A DNA stretch of 64,000 nt, taken from the NCBI GenBank assembly GCA_009735695.1, contig SRSL01000001.1, positions 1,116,048-1,180,047 on the forward strand, in the 5' to 3' direction. This DNA is from Christiangramia bathymodioli (GTDB lineage Bacteria; Bacteroidota; Bacteroidia; Flavobacteriales; Flavobacteriaceae). The translations under genes and the position numbers were made by a program. The notes below the pieces were generated by a model, which had not been told where the DNA came from, ran no database searches, and saw only the letters and a program-made list of their open reading frames with translations. Positions within the stretch are counted from its first letter, which is position 1, and each line of letters opens with the position of its first letter. Shown in pieces: positions 43,136 to 50,525 of this stretch.

Positions 43136-43879
43136 ATGAAGTACATCAAAAAGGTGGGCATCCTGTTCTGGAGAATCTGGTTCTATATTCTTTTAGTGCT
43201 GCCTATCGTGATCATGCTTCCGTTTTTACTCATTTTCACTTCAGCTGAACGATTTTATCCTCAATTCTTTGTCTGTGCCCGTATATGGGCGAAGATCATT
43301 ATTTATGGAATGGGCTTTCATATAAAAATGAAGGCAGATGAATTACCGAAGGAACATAAGAGCTATATGCTGGTTGCCAACCATGCCTCTATGCTCGATA
43401 TCATGTTGATGCTGGCGGTGATCAGGCAGCCTTTTATTTTTATCGGGAAAAAGGAGCTTAGTAAAATTCCCATTTTTGGCTTTTTCTACAGAAGAACCTG
43501 TATCCTAGTTGATCGTAAACTGCAAAAGAGCAGGAAGGAGGCCTTCGAGGAGGCTCAGCGACGGCTGAAACAGGAAAACAGTATTTGTATCTTTCCCGAG
43601 GGTGGAGTTCCAGACGATGAAAGTATTTTACTGGACCAGTTTAAAGATGGAGCCTTCAGGCTCGCCATTGAACATCAAATCCCCATAGTGCCTATTACCT
43701 TTCATGATACTAAAAAACGCTTTTCTTATACTTTCTTTTCCGGAGGTCCAGGAAAATTAAGGGTGAAGATCCATCATTTTATCTGTACGGAAGGTCTTGA
43801 ACTTTCAGATAGAAGAGCACTTAAAGAAAAGACTAGAGAAGTCATACTTCAGGAGCTAAAAAATCCAACGGTAACCTAG
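43136..43879 (+). CDS. plsC: 1-acyl-sn-glycerol-3-phosphate acyltransferase
   Basis: A 247-residue membrane-associated acyltransferase. A hydrophobic N-terminal helix (WFYILLVLPIVIMLPFLLIF) is followed by VANHASMLDIMLML (NHxxxxD catalytic motif, ~82), FIGKKELSKIPIFGFFYRR, and CIFPEGGVPDDES (the FPEG block, ~151). It adds the second acyl chain to form phosphatidic acid in phospholipid synthesis. It is convergent with the barrel protein gene at 43876, with a 4-nt overlap. Confidence 0.92.
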   Translation: MKYIKKVGILFWRIWFYILLVLPIVIMLPFLLIFTSAERFYPQFFVCARIWAKIIIYGMGFHIKMKADELPKEHKSYMLVANHASMLDIMLMLAVIRQPFIFIGKKELSKIPIFGFFYRRTCILVDRKLQKSRKEAFEEAQRRLKQENSICIFPEGGVPDDESILLDQFKDGAFRLAIEHQIPIVPITFHDTKKRFSYTFFSGGPGKLRVKIHHFICTEGLELSDRRALKEKTREVILQELKNPTVT

Positions 43880-45294
43880 AGTTTGAAATTGATCCCTGAA
43901 TAGATCCCGAAGTTGGCTGGCTGCACCTGGTCAACATTATTGAAGGTGTTCAACTGGTATTTAAAAATGGGTTCCAGGCTAATGCTGAAGCGATCATTAA
44001 GTTGATAATCCATTCCGAAGCCAATATTCGTACTAAAACTGGTGCTATTAATATTCGAAGCCTCGCCAATGTTGGTGCTGGAATTGCCTGAAACCAGGCT
44101 AACCCGGTTGTCGTCCAGAAATAAAGTACTCGCGCCACCAATGATATTAAGTCCGAATTTTTTATCGATCAGTGAGTATTCCAGTTCCAGAGGAATCTCG
44201 ATAAAGCCGAATTGCTGGTCTATGGCCCCAGGAGTATAGATCGAAGATGACAATGAATTCATGCTGCTAGAATCTGAGTTAAAAGAACTTCCCGCCCCGG
44301 CATTATTGCGAATTTCGATATTTTCCTGATTTAATTGAACATTGTCCATACCATGCGAAATAGCAGAAGGGGAAAAGGAAATATCATTGGTCTTCTGGTT
44401 TACATTCAATTTACTGATCCCTGTTCGAACTTTTATTTTATCGGAAATTGCGTAGGCAACTTTAACTCCATAAGAAACACTTACCTCGGAGGATTTGGAG
44501 TTATTCGCGAACTGCGATGATAACTGACTTCCACTACCCATATTGGTGTAGAATACGGGCGCTGCGAAACTGGAAAGCCTGAATTTTCGGGAATTCGATC
44601 CTTCTGATTCGGTCTTTTCCTTTTTGTTTTTTTCTGATTCTTCTAATTGGGCCAGGGCATTTTGTTCTTCCTGTTCGAGAATAGATTTATTAGATTCTTT
44701 TTCCTTTTTTTCGTCTGAAATAGCTTCTTCAGCGATTTTATCGGAAGCTAGGCCAGAAGCCGCTTCCGGTTGTATCACCTCTTCTTCTTTTTCAAGTTTT
44801 TTCTCTGTATTTTCTTCTGGGACTGATGCAATAGCAACATCAGACTGGTTGGAATTAGATTTGGATCTGTTGCTTTTTTCAGGCTTATCAGAATCGGTTA
44901 TCGCACTACCTGAATAATCTTCAGAATTTTTTAATGATTCACTTTCGCTGCTGTTCTCTTCTGCGATTTGGTTCGAATTGCTATCAGCGCGGTTATTGTT
45001 TTTTCCTAAAGTATCTTCGGTGGTAGTTTGTATTTCTGAAGGGTTTTCAAAAACTACTCCGGGTTCTACCTGATCGGGATTGTTAGTATTTGTAAATAAA
45101 ATGCTGCTAATTATAAGAGCGATAACGGCAGCAACACCCCCAACTTTAAACCAAAGCGGGATGATAATGGGTCTTTTCTTTTTCTTCTTATCAAGTCTTG
45201 AAGCGATCTGATCCCAGGTCTTTTCTGGCGGATCGGCTTCAAAGTCCTTGAACTTTTCCTGGAAAATCCGGTCTATGCTTTTCTTTTCTTTCAT
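43876..45294 (-). CDS. Anti-sigma-like inner-membrane protein with C-terminal outer-membrane beta-barrel
   Basis: A 472-residue protein. Residues ~1-41 are cytoplasmic and charged (RIFQEKFKDFEADPPEKTWDQIASRL, then KKKKK). One membrane helix lies at ~44-67 (IPLWFKVGGVAAVIALIISS). A long acidic, Ser/Asn/Glu/Lys-rich low-complexity linker follows (~68-235), then a beta-rich region (~237-472) with strand patterns such as GVKVAYAISDKIKVRTGISKLNV, LNIIGGASTLFLDD and a final NFGIYSGINFKL. It overlaps the upstream ECF sigma gene by ATGA, so it probably controls that sigma factor. The two-membrane arrangement is inferred from sequence. Confidence 0.78.
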   Translation of the reverse strand: MKEKKSIDRIFQEKFKDFEADPPEKTWDQIASRLDKKKKKRPIIIPLWFKVGGVAAVIALIISSILFTNTNNPDQVEPGVVFENPSEIQTTTEDTLGKNNNRADSNSNQIAEENSSESESLKNSEDYSGSAITDSDKPEKSNRSKSNSNQSDVAIASVPEENTEKKLEKEEEVIQPEAASGLASDKIAEEAISDEKKEKESNKSILEQEEQNALAQLEESEKNKKEKTESEGSNSRKFRLSSFAAPVFYTNMGSGSQLSSQFANNSKSSEVSVSYGVKVAYAISDKIKVRTGISKLNVNQKTNDISFSPSAISHGMDNVQLNQENIEIRNNAGAGSSFNSDSSSMNSLSSSIYTPGAIDQQFGFIEIPLELEYSLIDKKFGLNIIGGASTLFLDDNRVSLVSGNSSTNIGEASNINSTSFSTNIGFGMDYQLNDRFSISLEPIFKYQLNTFNNVDQVQPANFGIYSGINFKL

Positions 45295-45836
45295 GATGAT
45301 TGAGCCGAATTTTTAATGTTCTGTTGTTTTTCTATTCTTTCCTGCAAGGCTTTTCTTGCACGCGCGAGATTAGATTTCGAAGTGCCTTCTGAAATTTTTA
45401 ATAGCTCAGCTATTTCCTTATGCGAATAGCCGTCCATTACATAGAGGTTGAAAACCTGGCGATACCGGTCTGGTAAGCTTTGAACGCATTCCAGTAAAAA
45501 GTCTACCGACAGGTTTTCGGTCTCTACTTCAAATTCTTCTTCTTCGATTTGATCTTCATTGCTTAGCCCATAAACTTTTTGTTGACGATGCTTTTGCAAG
45601 GCAGTGTTGATCATGATCCTTTTCATCCAGCCCTCAAAAGATCCGGAATGGTTATACTGGGAGATCTTTTCGAAGATCGTTACAAACCCGTCCTGTAAAT
45701 TATCTTCTGCCTGCTGTTTGTTCTCAGAATATTTAAGACAAACAGCAAAAAGCCGGGATGCGAACAGCCGGTAAAGCTGCTCCTGTGCAGTCCTGTCGTT
45801 TTTTTTACATTGATAAATGAGGTTCTTTAAAACCAC
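45291..45836 (-). CDS. ECF-type RNA polymerase sigma factor
   Basis: A 181-residue sigma-70 family protein. Region 2: LYRLFASRLFAVCLKYSENKQQAEDNLQDGFVTIFEKISQYNHSGSFEGWMKRIMINTAL (~20-80). Region 4: LPDRYRQVFNLYVMDGYSHKEIAELLKISEGTSKSNLARARKAL (~120-165). No sigma 1.1 or 3 domain, so it is the ECF type. No ATG is available: GTG at 45836 is used here, and TTG at 45839 is the alternative. The stop codon overlaps the start of the anti-sigma-like gene (ATGA). Confidence 0.92.
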   Translation of the reverse strand: MVLKNLIYQCKKNDRTAQEQLYRLFASRLFAVCLKYSENKQQAEDNLQDGFVTIFEKISQYNHSGSFEGWMKRIMINTALQKHRQQKVYGLSNEDQIEEEEFEVETENLSVDFLLECVQSLPDRYRQVFNLYVMDGYSHKEIAELLKISEGTSKSNLARARKALQERIEKQQNIKNSAQSS

Positions 45837-45860
45837 CAAACAGATTTATAACTTGGATTC

Positions 45861-46301
45861 TTAGTTTGATTCAGGATCTACAACAGGGACTACTACTGTT
45901 TGATAAACAGGTTCATTGTTAGATTCACCAACCAGGAAGTTGAAAGTATACTCTTCTTCTTCATCGATGGTAATGCTGAATTTTGCAGTGCCCTGTTCTC
46001 CTCCAATACTGGTATCGCAAGCTGCGTCCTGATCTAGTATTGAAATAGCTGCAACATAGATCTGTCTGCGGTCTTCACCTACCGCATTTCCTCGCTGTGC
46101 GTCTAACCCAATAAACTGGTGGCATCTGGATTCCAGTACATAAGTTACGGTAACCTCATACACCTCACCAAATTCAAATTCTTCAGGTAGATCATTCGCA
46201 ACGATCTCGGCTAGTTCATAGGTGACATTCAGGGCATCATCATCTTCCGAGCATCCTGTAACGGCAAAAACTGCCATCAAAATAAACACTAACTTCTTCA
46301 T
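45861..46301 (-). CDS. Hypothetical lipoprotein upstream of the sigma factor
   Basis: A 146-residue protein from ATG 46301; a longer frame to 46361 would place non-conserved residues before the signal peptide. Lipobox cysteine at 17 (AVTGCSED). The mature part is acidic, with YEVTVTYVLESRCHQFIGLD and a Cys-containing DQDAACDTSIGGEQGT, and a final beta-strand block VYQTVVVPVVD. It is 24 nt upstream of the sigma gene on the same strand. A sensor or target of the sigma system is possible, but unsupported by homology. Confidence 0.72.
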   Translation of the reverse strand: MKKLVFILMAVFAVTGCSEDDDALNVTYELAEIVANDLPEEFEFGEVYEVTVTYVLESRCHQFIGLDAQRGNAVGEDRRQIYVAAISILDQDAACDTSIGGEQGTAKFSITIDEEEEYTFNFLVGESNNEPVYQTVVVPVVDPESN

Positions 46302-46358
46302 ATTATTAAATGTATTTACTTCATAGATGCGACGACCGGTAAAAGGTTGCGTGGGTAT

Positions 46359-46384
46359 CAAAAAAAATCCCCGTGAGGGGATTC
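46359..46384 (-). terminator. Terminator of recA
   Basis: The arms aatcccc and ggggatt enclose a 4-nt loop (gtga); on the minus strand the stem is followed by a run of T. It begins right after the recA stop codon at 46388 and separates recA from the lipoprotein-sigma operon. Confidence 0.85.
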
Positions 46385-46387
46385 TTG

Positions 46388-47404
46388 TTATTGTTCTTTT
46401 GCGACCTTGATCGCGTTTTTGATCTTAACTTCCAGTTCTTCCATGAGATCCGGATTGTCTTTCAGTAATATTTTTACTGCATCCCGACCCTGACCGAGTT
46501 TGGTATCTTCATAGCTGAACCAGGAACCGCTTTTCTTGATGATCTCGTAATCCACCCCGATATCGATGATCTCACCAATTTTAGAAACTCCTTCACCATA
46601 CATAATGTCGAACTCGGCAGTTTTGAAAGGTGGAGCCACCTTGTTCTTTACGACCTTAACACGGGTCTTGTTACCGGTTACGTCATTATTGCTGTCTTTG
46701 ATCTGGGTAGACCTTCTAATGTCTAACCTTACCGAAGCATAGAATTTAAGAGCATTTCCTCCCGTGGTGGTCTCAGGATTTCCGAACATCACCCCGATCT
46801 TTTCTCTAAGCTGGTTAATAAAGATCACTGTACAGTTGGTCTTGCTTATCGATGAGGTGAGCTTTCTAAGAGCCTGGGACATCAATCTTGCATGAAGACC
46901 CATTTTGGAATCTCCCATTTCTCCTTCGATCTCACTTTTTGGAGTCAATGCAGCAACCGAGTCAATTACGATGATATCGATCGCTCCGGAACGGATCAGG
47001 TTATCTGCGATTTCCAGGGCTTGTTCACCGTTATCTGGCTGGGAAATGATAAGATTATCGATATCCACATCCAGTTTTTCAGCATAAAACCTGTCGAAGG
47101 CATGTTCCGCATCGATAAATGCCGCGATACCTCCTTTTTTCTGAGCTTCAGCGATGGCATGCAGCGTAAGGGTGGTCTTACCAGAAGATTCCGGACCGTA
47201 GATCTCGATCACTCGTCCCCTGGGATATCCTCCTACTCCGAGTGCGAGATCAAGCCCAAGTGATCCGGTAGAAATAGCATCTACATCTACTACAACCTGG
47301 TCGCTCATCTTCATTACGGTGCCCTTTCCGTAGGTCTTATCCATCTTATCAAGGGTAAGCTTCAGCGCCTTTAATTTCGCTTCTTTTTCTTTATCGTTGC
47401 TCAT
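46388..47404 (-). CDS. recA: Recombinase RecA
   Basis: A 338-residue RecA. Walker [11 protein letters not shown] (~70), [49 protein letters not shown] (Walker B), the DNA-binding loop [20 protein letters not shown] and [36 protein letters not shown] are all present. It drives homologous recombination, and in partnership with DprA, transformation. The C-terminus is shorter and less acidic than in E. coli, as usual for Bacteroidota. I cannot identify a LexA box upstream. Confidence 0.98.
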   Translation of the reverse strand: MSNDKEKEAKLKALKLTLDKMDKTYGKGTVMKMSDQVVVDVDAISTGSLGLDLALGVGGYPRGRVIEIYGPESSGKTTLTLHAIAEAQKKGGIAAFIDAEHAFDRFYAEKLDVDIDNLIISQPDNGEQALEIADNLIRSGAIDIIVIDSVAALTPKSEIEGEMGDSKMGLHARLMSQALRKLTSSISKTNCTVIFINQLREKIGVMFGNPETTTGGNALKFYASVRLDIRRSTQIKDSNNDVTGNKTRVKVVKNKVAPPFKTAEFDIMYGEGVSKIGEIIDIGVDYEIIKKSGSWFSYEDTKLGQGRDAVKILLKDNPDLMEELEVKIKNAIKVAKEQ

Positions 47405-47559
47405 GAATGTATTTTATAATGTGTAATAAAAGGAGTGCTAAAATAAGATAAGTTTTGTTGCAATACAATAAAAGTTGTTCTATATTATTGGAATAATTCC
47501 AAAAATTTGGACAAACTTTTTTCCGCAGCCTGCGAATATGGTCGATTCATTGAAAAATG

Positions 47560-47567
47560 TATCTTTG
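47560..47567 (+). promoter_or_regulatory. -7 box (TATCTTTG) before trhO
   Basis: TATCTTTG matches TAnnTTTG, 38 nt before the trhO ATG. It lies in the 201-bp AT-rich divergent gap with recA, which has no other recognisable feature. Confidence 0.55.
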
Positions 47568-47605
47568 CAAAAATTTTTCTTTAACACTTAAACTATTAGT
47601 ATAGC

Positions 47606-48637
47606 ATGCAACTGTACAATAAATTGAGCGCTAAAGAAAGAGAAGCCCTTTTAGAAGAAGCCGGTGAAGACAGGCTTACGCTCTCTTTCTATGCTTACGC
47701 AAAGATCGGAAACCCGGAATTATTCAGGAATCATTTGTTTATCGCCTGGGACCAGATGGATGTGCTTGGACGTATCTATGTTGCCCATGAAGGTATCAAC
47801 GCCCAGCTTTCGGTTCCCGCAAAACGCTTCAATGAATTCAAGAAATTTATTGATGAAATTTATTTCCTGGAAGGTGTTCGGTTGAATATTGCCATTGAGC
47901 ACGATATTAAATCTTTTCTAAAACTGAAGGTGAAAGTCCGGGATAAGATCGTTGCAGACGGTTTGAACGATGAGACTTTTGATGTTACCAACAAAGGGGT
48001 ACATGTAGACGCCGAAAAATTCAATGAACTGATAAGCGATCCAAATACCGTTTTGGTAGATATGAGAAACCATTACGAAAGTGAAATTGGTCATTTTCAG
48101 GGTGCGATCACTCCAGATGTGGATACCTTCAGGGATTCTCTTCCTATTATTGAAGAAGATCTCAAGGAATACAAGGAAGATAAGAATTTGGTGATGTACT
48201 GTACTGGTGGGATTCGATGTGAGAAAGCAAGTGCCTATTACAAGCACCGCGGCTTCAAGAATGTGTATCAGCTGGAAGGCGGGATCATTGAATATACCAG
48301 GCAGGTTCAGAGCAAGAATCTTGAAAATAAATTCATAGGAAAGAATTTTGTTTTTGATCATCGCCGTGCTGAACGAATTTCAGAAGATGTGATCGCCCAG
48401 TGTCATCAATGCGGGAAGCCTTGTGATACCCATGTGAACTGTGCGAACGAGGCCTGTCATTTGTTGTTCATTCAGTGTGAGGAATGTGCAGAAAAGATGA
48501 ACAATTGCTGTTCAGATGATTGTAAGGAGATCGCAGCGCTTCCTTATGAGGAGCAAAAAGCGCTTCGCAAAGGCAAGGGAGCCAGTAACAAGATCTTTAA
48601 AAAAGGAAGATCTGAGGTTTTGCGCTTTAAGCAATAG
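47606..48637 (+). CDS. trhO: tRNA uridine(34) hydroxylase (rhodanese family)
   Basis: A 343-residue protein. The N-terminal acylphosphatase-like domain has VAHEGINAQLSVP (~65-77), the rhodanese domain DMRNHYESEIGHFQGAI and the catalytic cysteine in MYCTGGIRCEKA (~205), and the C-terminus a cysteine-rich region (CHQCGKPCD..C..C..CEEC..CC..C). TrhO adds a hydroxyl group to U34 of some tRNAs, on the way to 5-methoxyuridine-type modifications. Length and motifs are standard. Confidence 0.94.
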   Translation: MQLYNKLSAKEREALLEEAGEDRLTLSFYAYAKIGNPELFRNHLFIAWDQMDVLGRIYVAHEGINAQLSVPAKRFNEFKKFIDEIYFLEGVRLNIAIEHDIKSFLKLKVKVRDKIVADGLNDETFDVTNKGVHVDAEKFNELISDPNTVLVDMRNHYESEIGHFQGAITPDVDTFRDSLPIIEEDLKEYKEDKNLVMYCTGGIRCEKASAYYKHRGFKNVYQLEGGIIEYTRQVQSKNLENKFIGKNFVFDHRRAERISEDVIAQCHQCGKPCDTHVNCANEACHLLFIQCEECAEKMNNCCSDDCKEIAALPYEEQKALRKGKGASNKIFKKGRSEVLRFKQ

Positions 48638-48847
48638 GTTTTTTCTAAAATGGTGGTGCCAATTAATATTGGTATATTTACTGTTGAAATTTTTTTATGA
48701 ACCTCAAGGAGGTGCTTTTACCAGTGGGCTAGGTCCGGGTTTCGGGCCGTTGAAGATGAAGGAGATTCTGCATGTATTGCCGCAAAAGGCAGGACAGAAT
48801 GATGTTATTAGCCTTAGGAAAAGCGTTGTCCTCAATATATAATATAT
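48638..48847. other. Intergenic region trhO-ricT, unexplained
   Basis: A 210-bp gap without a convincing gene. It contains a small inverted repeat ccaat-taat-attgg (48660-48673), an AT-rich stretch, an 11-codon frame from ATG 48697, and a more GC-rich second half with a further 29-codon frame ending at 48842. No ribosome site or homology supports either frame, so I leave it as untyped. Confidence 0.5.
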
Positions 48848-50029
48848 ATGGCTTGCAGCAGTTGCTCGACCGGGAAAGACGGTCAGCCTAAAGGATGTAA
48901 GAATAACGGAACCTGTGGAACAGATGGGTGTAATAAGCTCACCGTATTCGATTGGCTCTCTAATATGTCTCTTCCGGGAGGTGTAGAACCCTTCGATTTT
49001 GTGGAAGTTCGTTTCAAGAATGGGCGCAAACATTTCTTTAAGAATTCTGAAAATCTCAGTTTAAGTATCGGTGATGTGGTAGCTACTGAAGCCAGTCCCG
49101 GTCATGATGTGGGAATTGTGAGCCTTACCGGGGAACTGGTAAGGATACAGATGAAAAAGAAGAAAGAAGATCCTAATTCCGGAGAAATTCTAAAAATTTA
49201 CCGGAAGGCTTCACAGAAGGATATCGATGTCTGGCAGGAAGCCCGTGAACGGGAAGACAAGATCAAGCAACGATCCCGCCAGATTGCCATCAGGCTGAAC
49301 CTTAGTATGAAGATCAGTGATGTGGAATTTCAGGGAGATGCTTCCAAAGCCACGTTTTACTATACTGCAGATGATCGGGTGGATTTCCGCCAGCTCATCA
49401 AGGAATTTGCCCGGGAATTCAATACCCGTATCGAGATGCGGCAGATCGGGCTCAGGCAGGAAGCTGCAAGGCTTGGTGGAATTGGTTCCTGCGGAAGGGA
49501 ACTTTGCTGTTCCACCTGGTTAACAGATTTCCGATCGGTAAGTACTTCTGCGGCCAGGTATCAGCAACTATCACTGAATCCGCAAAAACTGGCGGGACAA
49601 TGTGGTAAACTGAAGTGCTGCCTGAATTACGAACTGGATACTTACCTCGAAGCATTAAAATCTTTTCCGAAAACCGACGTTAAATTAAAGACGAAAAAAG
49701 GAACCGCGGTATGCCAGAAAATAGACATTTTCAAAGGTTTGCTCTGGTACGCTTATGAAGGGGAGTGGATGAACTGGCATAAACTAACGCCAGAACAGGC
49801 AAATAAGATCATCGCGAAGAACAAAAAAGGAGAGAGTGTTGGTAGCCTGGAGGAATTTGAAGTAGAGCTTCAGCTTGAAGACGATAATAAAAAAGAGTTT
49901 CACAATGCTGTTGGGGAAGACAGCCTCACTCGTTTTGACAAACCAAAACGCCAGCAGAAGAAACGCCGAAATAAAAAAAGGAAAAAGCGCAAGGGAAATC
50001 CAAATGCCTCAAAATCTAAAAATGCGTAG
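48848..50029 (+). CDS. ricT: PSP1/RicT-domain protein
   Basis: A 393-residue protein. It opens with a cysteine-rich segment (MACSSCSTGKDGQPKGCKNN and CGTDGC), continues with FVEVRFKNGRKHFF, and has the PSP1 core GLRQEAARLGGIGSCGRELCCSTWL (~208) and GQCGKLKCCLNYELDTY (~252). The C-terminus is highly basic. RicT (YaaT) belongs to the B. subtilis Y complex that helps RNase Y cut mRNA; whether it acts so here is open. gldH overlaps its 3' end. Confidence 0.87.
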   Translation: MACSSCSTGKDGQPKGCKNNGTCGTDGCNKLTVFDWLSNMSLPGGVEPFDFVEVRFKNGRKHFFKNSENLSLSIGDVVATEASPGHDVGIVSLTGELVRIQMKKKKEDPNSGEILKIYRKASQKDIDVWQEAREREDKIKQRSRQIAIRLNLSMKISDVEFQGDASKATFYYTADDRVDFRQLIKEFAREFNTRIEMRQIGLRQEAARLGGIGSCGRELCCSTWLTDFRSVSTSAARYQQLSLNPQKLAGQCGKLKCCLNYELDTYLEALKSFPKTDVKLKTKKGTAVCQKIDIFKGLLWYAYEGEWMNWHKLTPEQANKIIAKNKKGESVGSLEEFEVELQLEDDNKKEFHNAVGEDSLTRFDKPKRQQKKRRNKKRKKRKGNPNASKSKNA

Positions 50030-50507
50030 CATAAGTGCTCTATCATTTTTGATTATAATCATCAGCCTGGTTTCTTCATGCGACAGGAACCGGGTTTTTG
50101 ATGAATATGAACCAGTAAACGGATGGCACCGGGACTCGACCATCACTTTTGAACTGGGAGAACTGGATTCAACAAATACCTATAACCTGTTTCTGAATAT
50201 CAGGAACAATAATAAGTATAAATACAGCAACCTTTTTTTGATCACTCAAATGAAATTTCCGCAGGGAAAGGTTATCTCAGACACACTGGAATACGAAATG
50301 ACCAAAGCATCCGGGGAGTGGCTCGGCACGGGTTTTGGTGATGTGAAAGAAAACAAGCTCTGGTATAAGGAGAATGTGAAATTCGAGGAGCCCGGACGTT
50401 ACAGGATTAGCGTAAAACAGGCCATGCGAAAGAATGGCCAGGTTGAAGGAATTGAAGAACTTCAGGGTATTACCCATGTTGGCTTCAGAATTGAAAATAA
50501 AGAATAA
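50022..50507 (+). CDS. gldH: Gliding motility lipoprotein GldH
   Basis: A 161-residue lipoprotein. Start taken at ATG 50022 (MRSISALSF); ATG 50004 also fits, and a longer frame from 49875 lies wholly inside ricT. Lipobox cysteine at 20 (LVSSCDRNR). Motifs VFDEYEPVNGWHRDSTITFEL, FLNIRNNNKYKYSNLFLIT and GEWLGTGFGDVKENKLWYK match GldH, a lipoprotein needed for gliding and type IX secretion. It overlaps ricT by 8 nt and precedes PBP1A by 18 nt, so it is probably coupled to both. Confidence 0.93.
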   Translation: MRSISALSFLIIIISLVSSCDRNRVFDEYEPVNGWHRDSTITFELGELDSTNTYNLFLNIRNNNKYKYSNLFLITQMKFPQGKVISDTLEYEMTKASGEWLGTGFGDVKENKLWYKENVKFEEPGRYRISVKQAMRKNGQVEGIEELQGITHVGFRIENKE

Positions 50508-50525
50508 CACTATTTAGAATTATAA

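Noticed and set aside
48516-48842. Gene in the +1 frame at the end of trhO and its gap
   Set aside because: It is mostly a shadow of trhO with cysteine-rich reading in another frame and lacks a ribosome site or homology.
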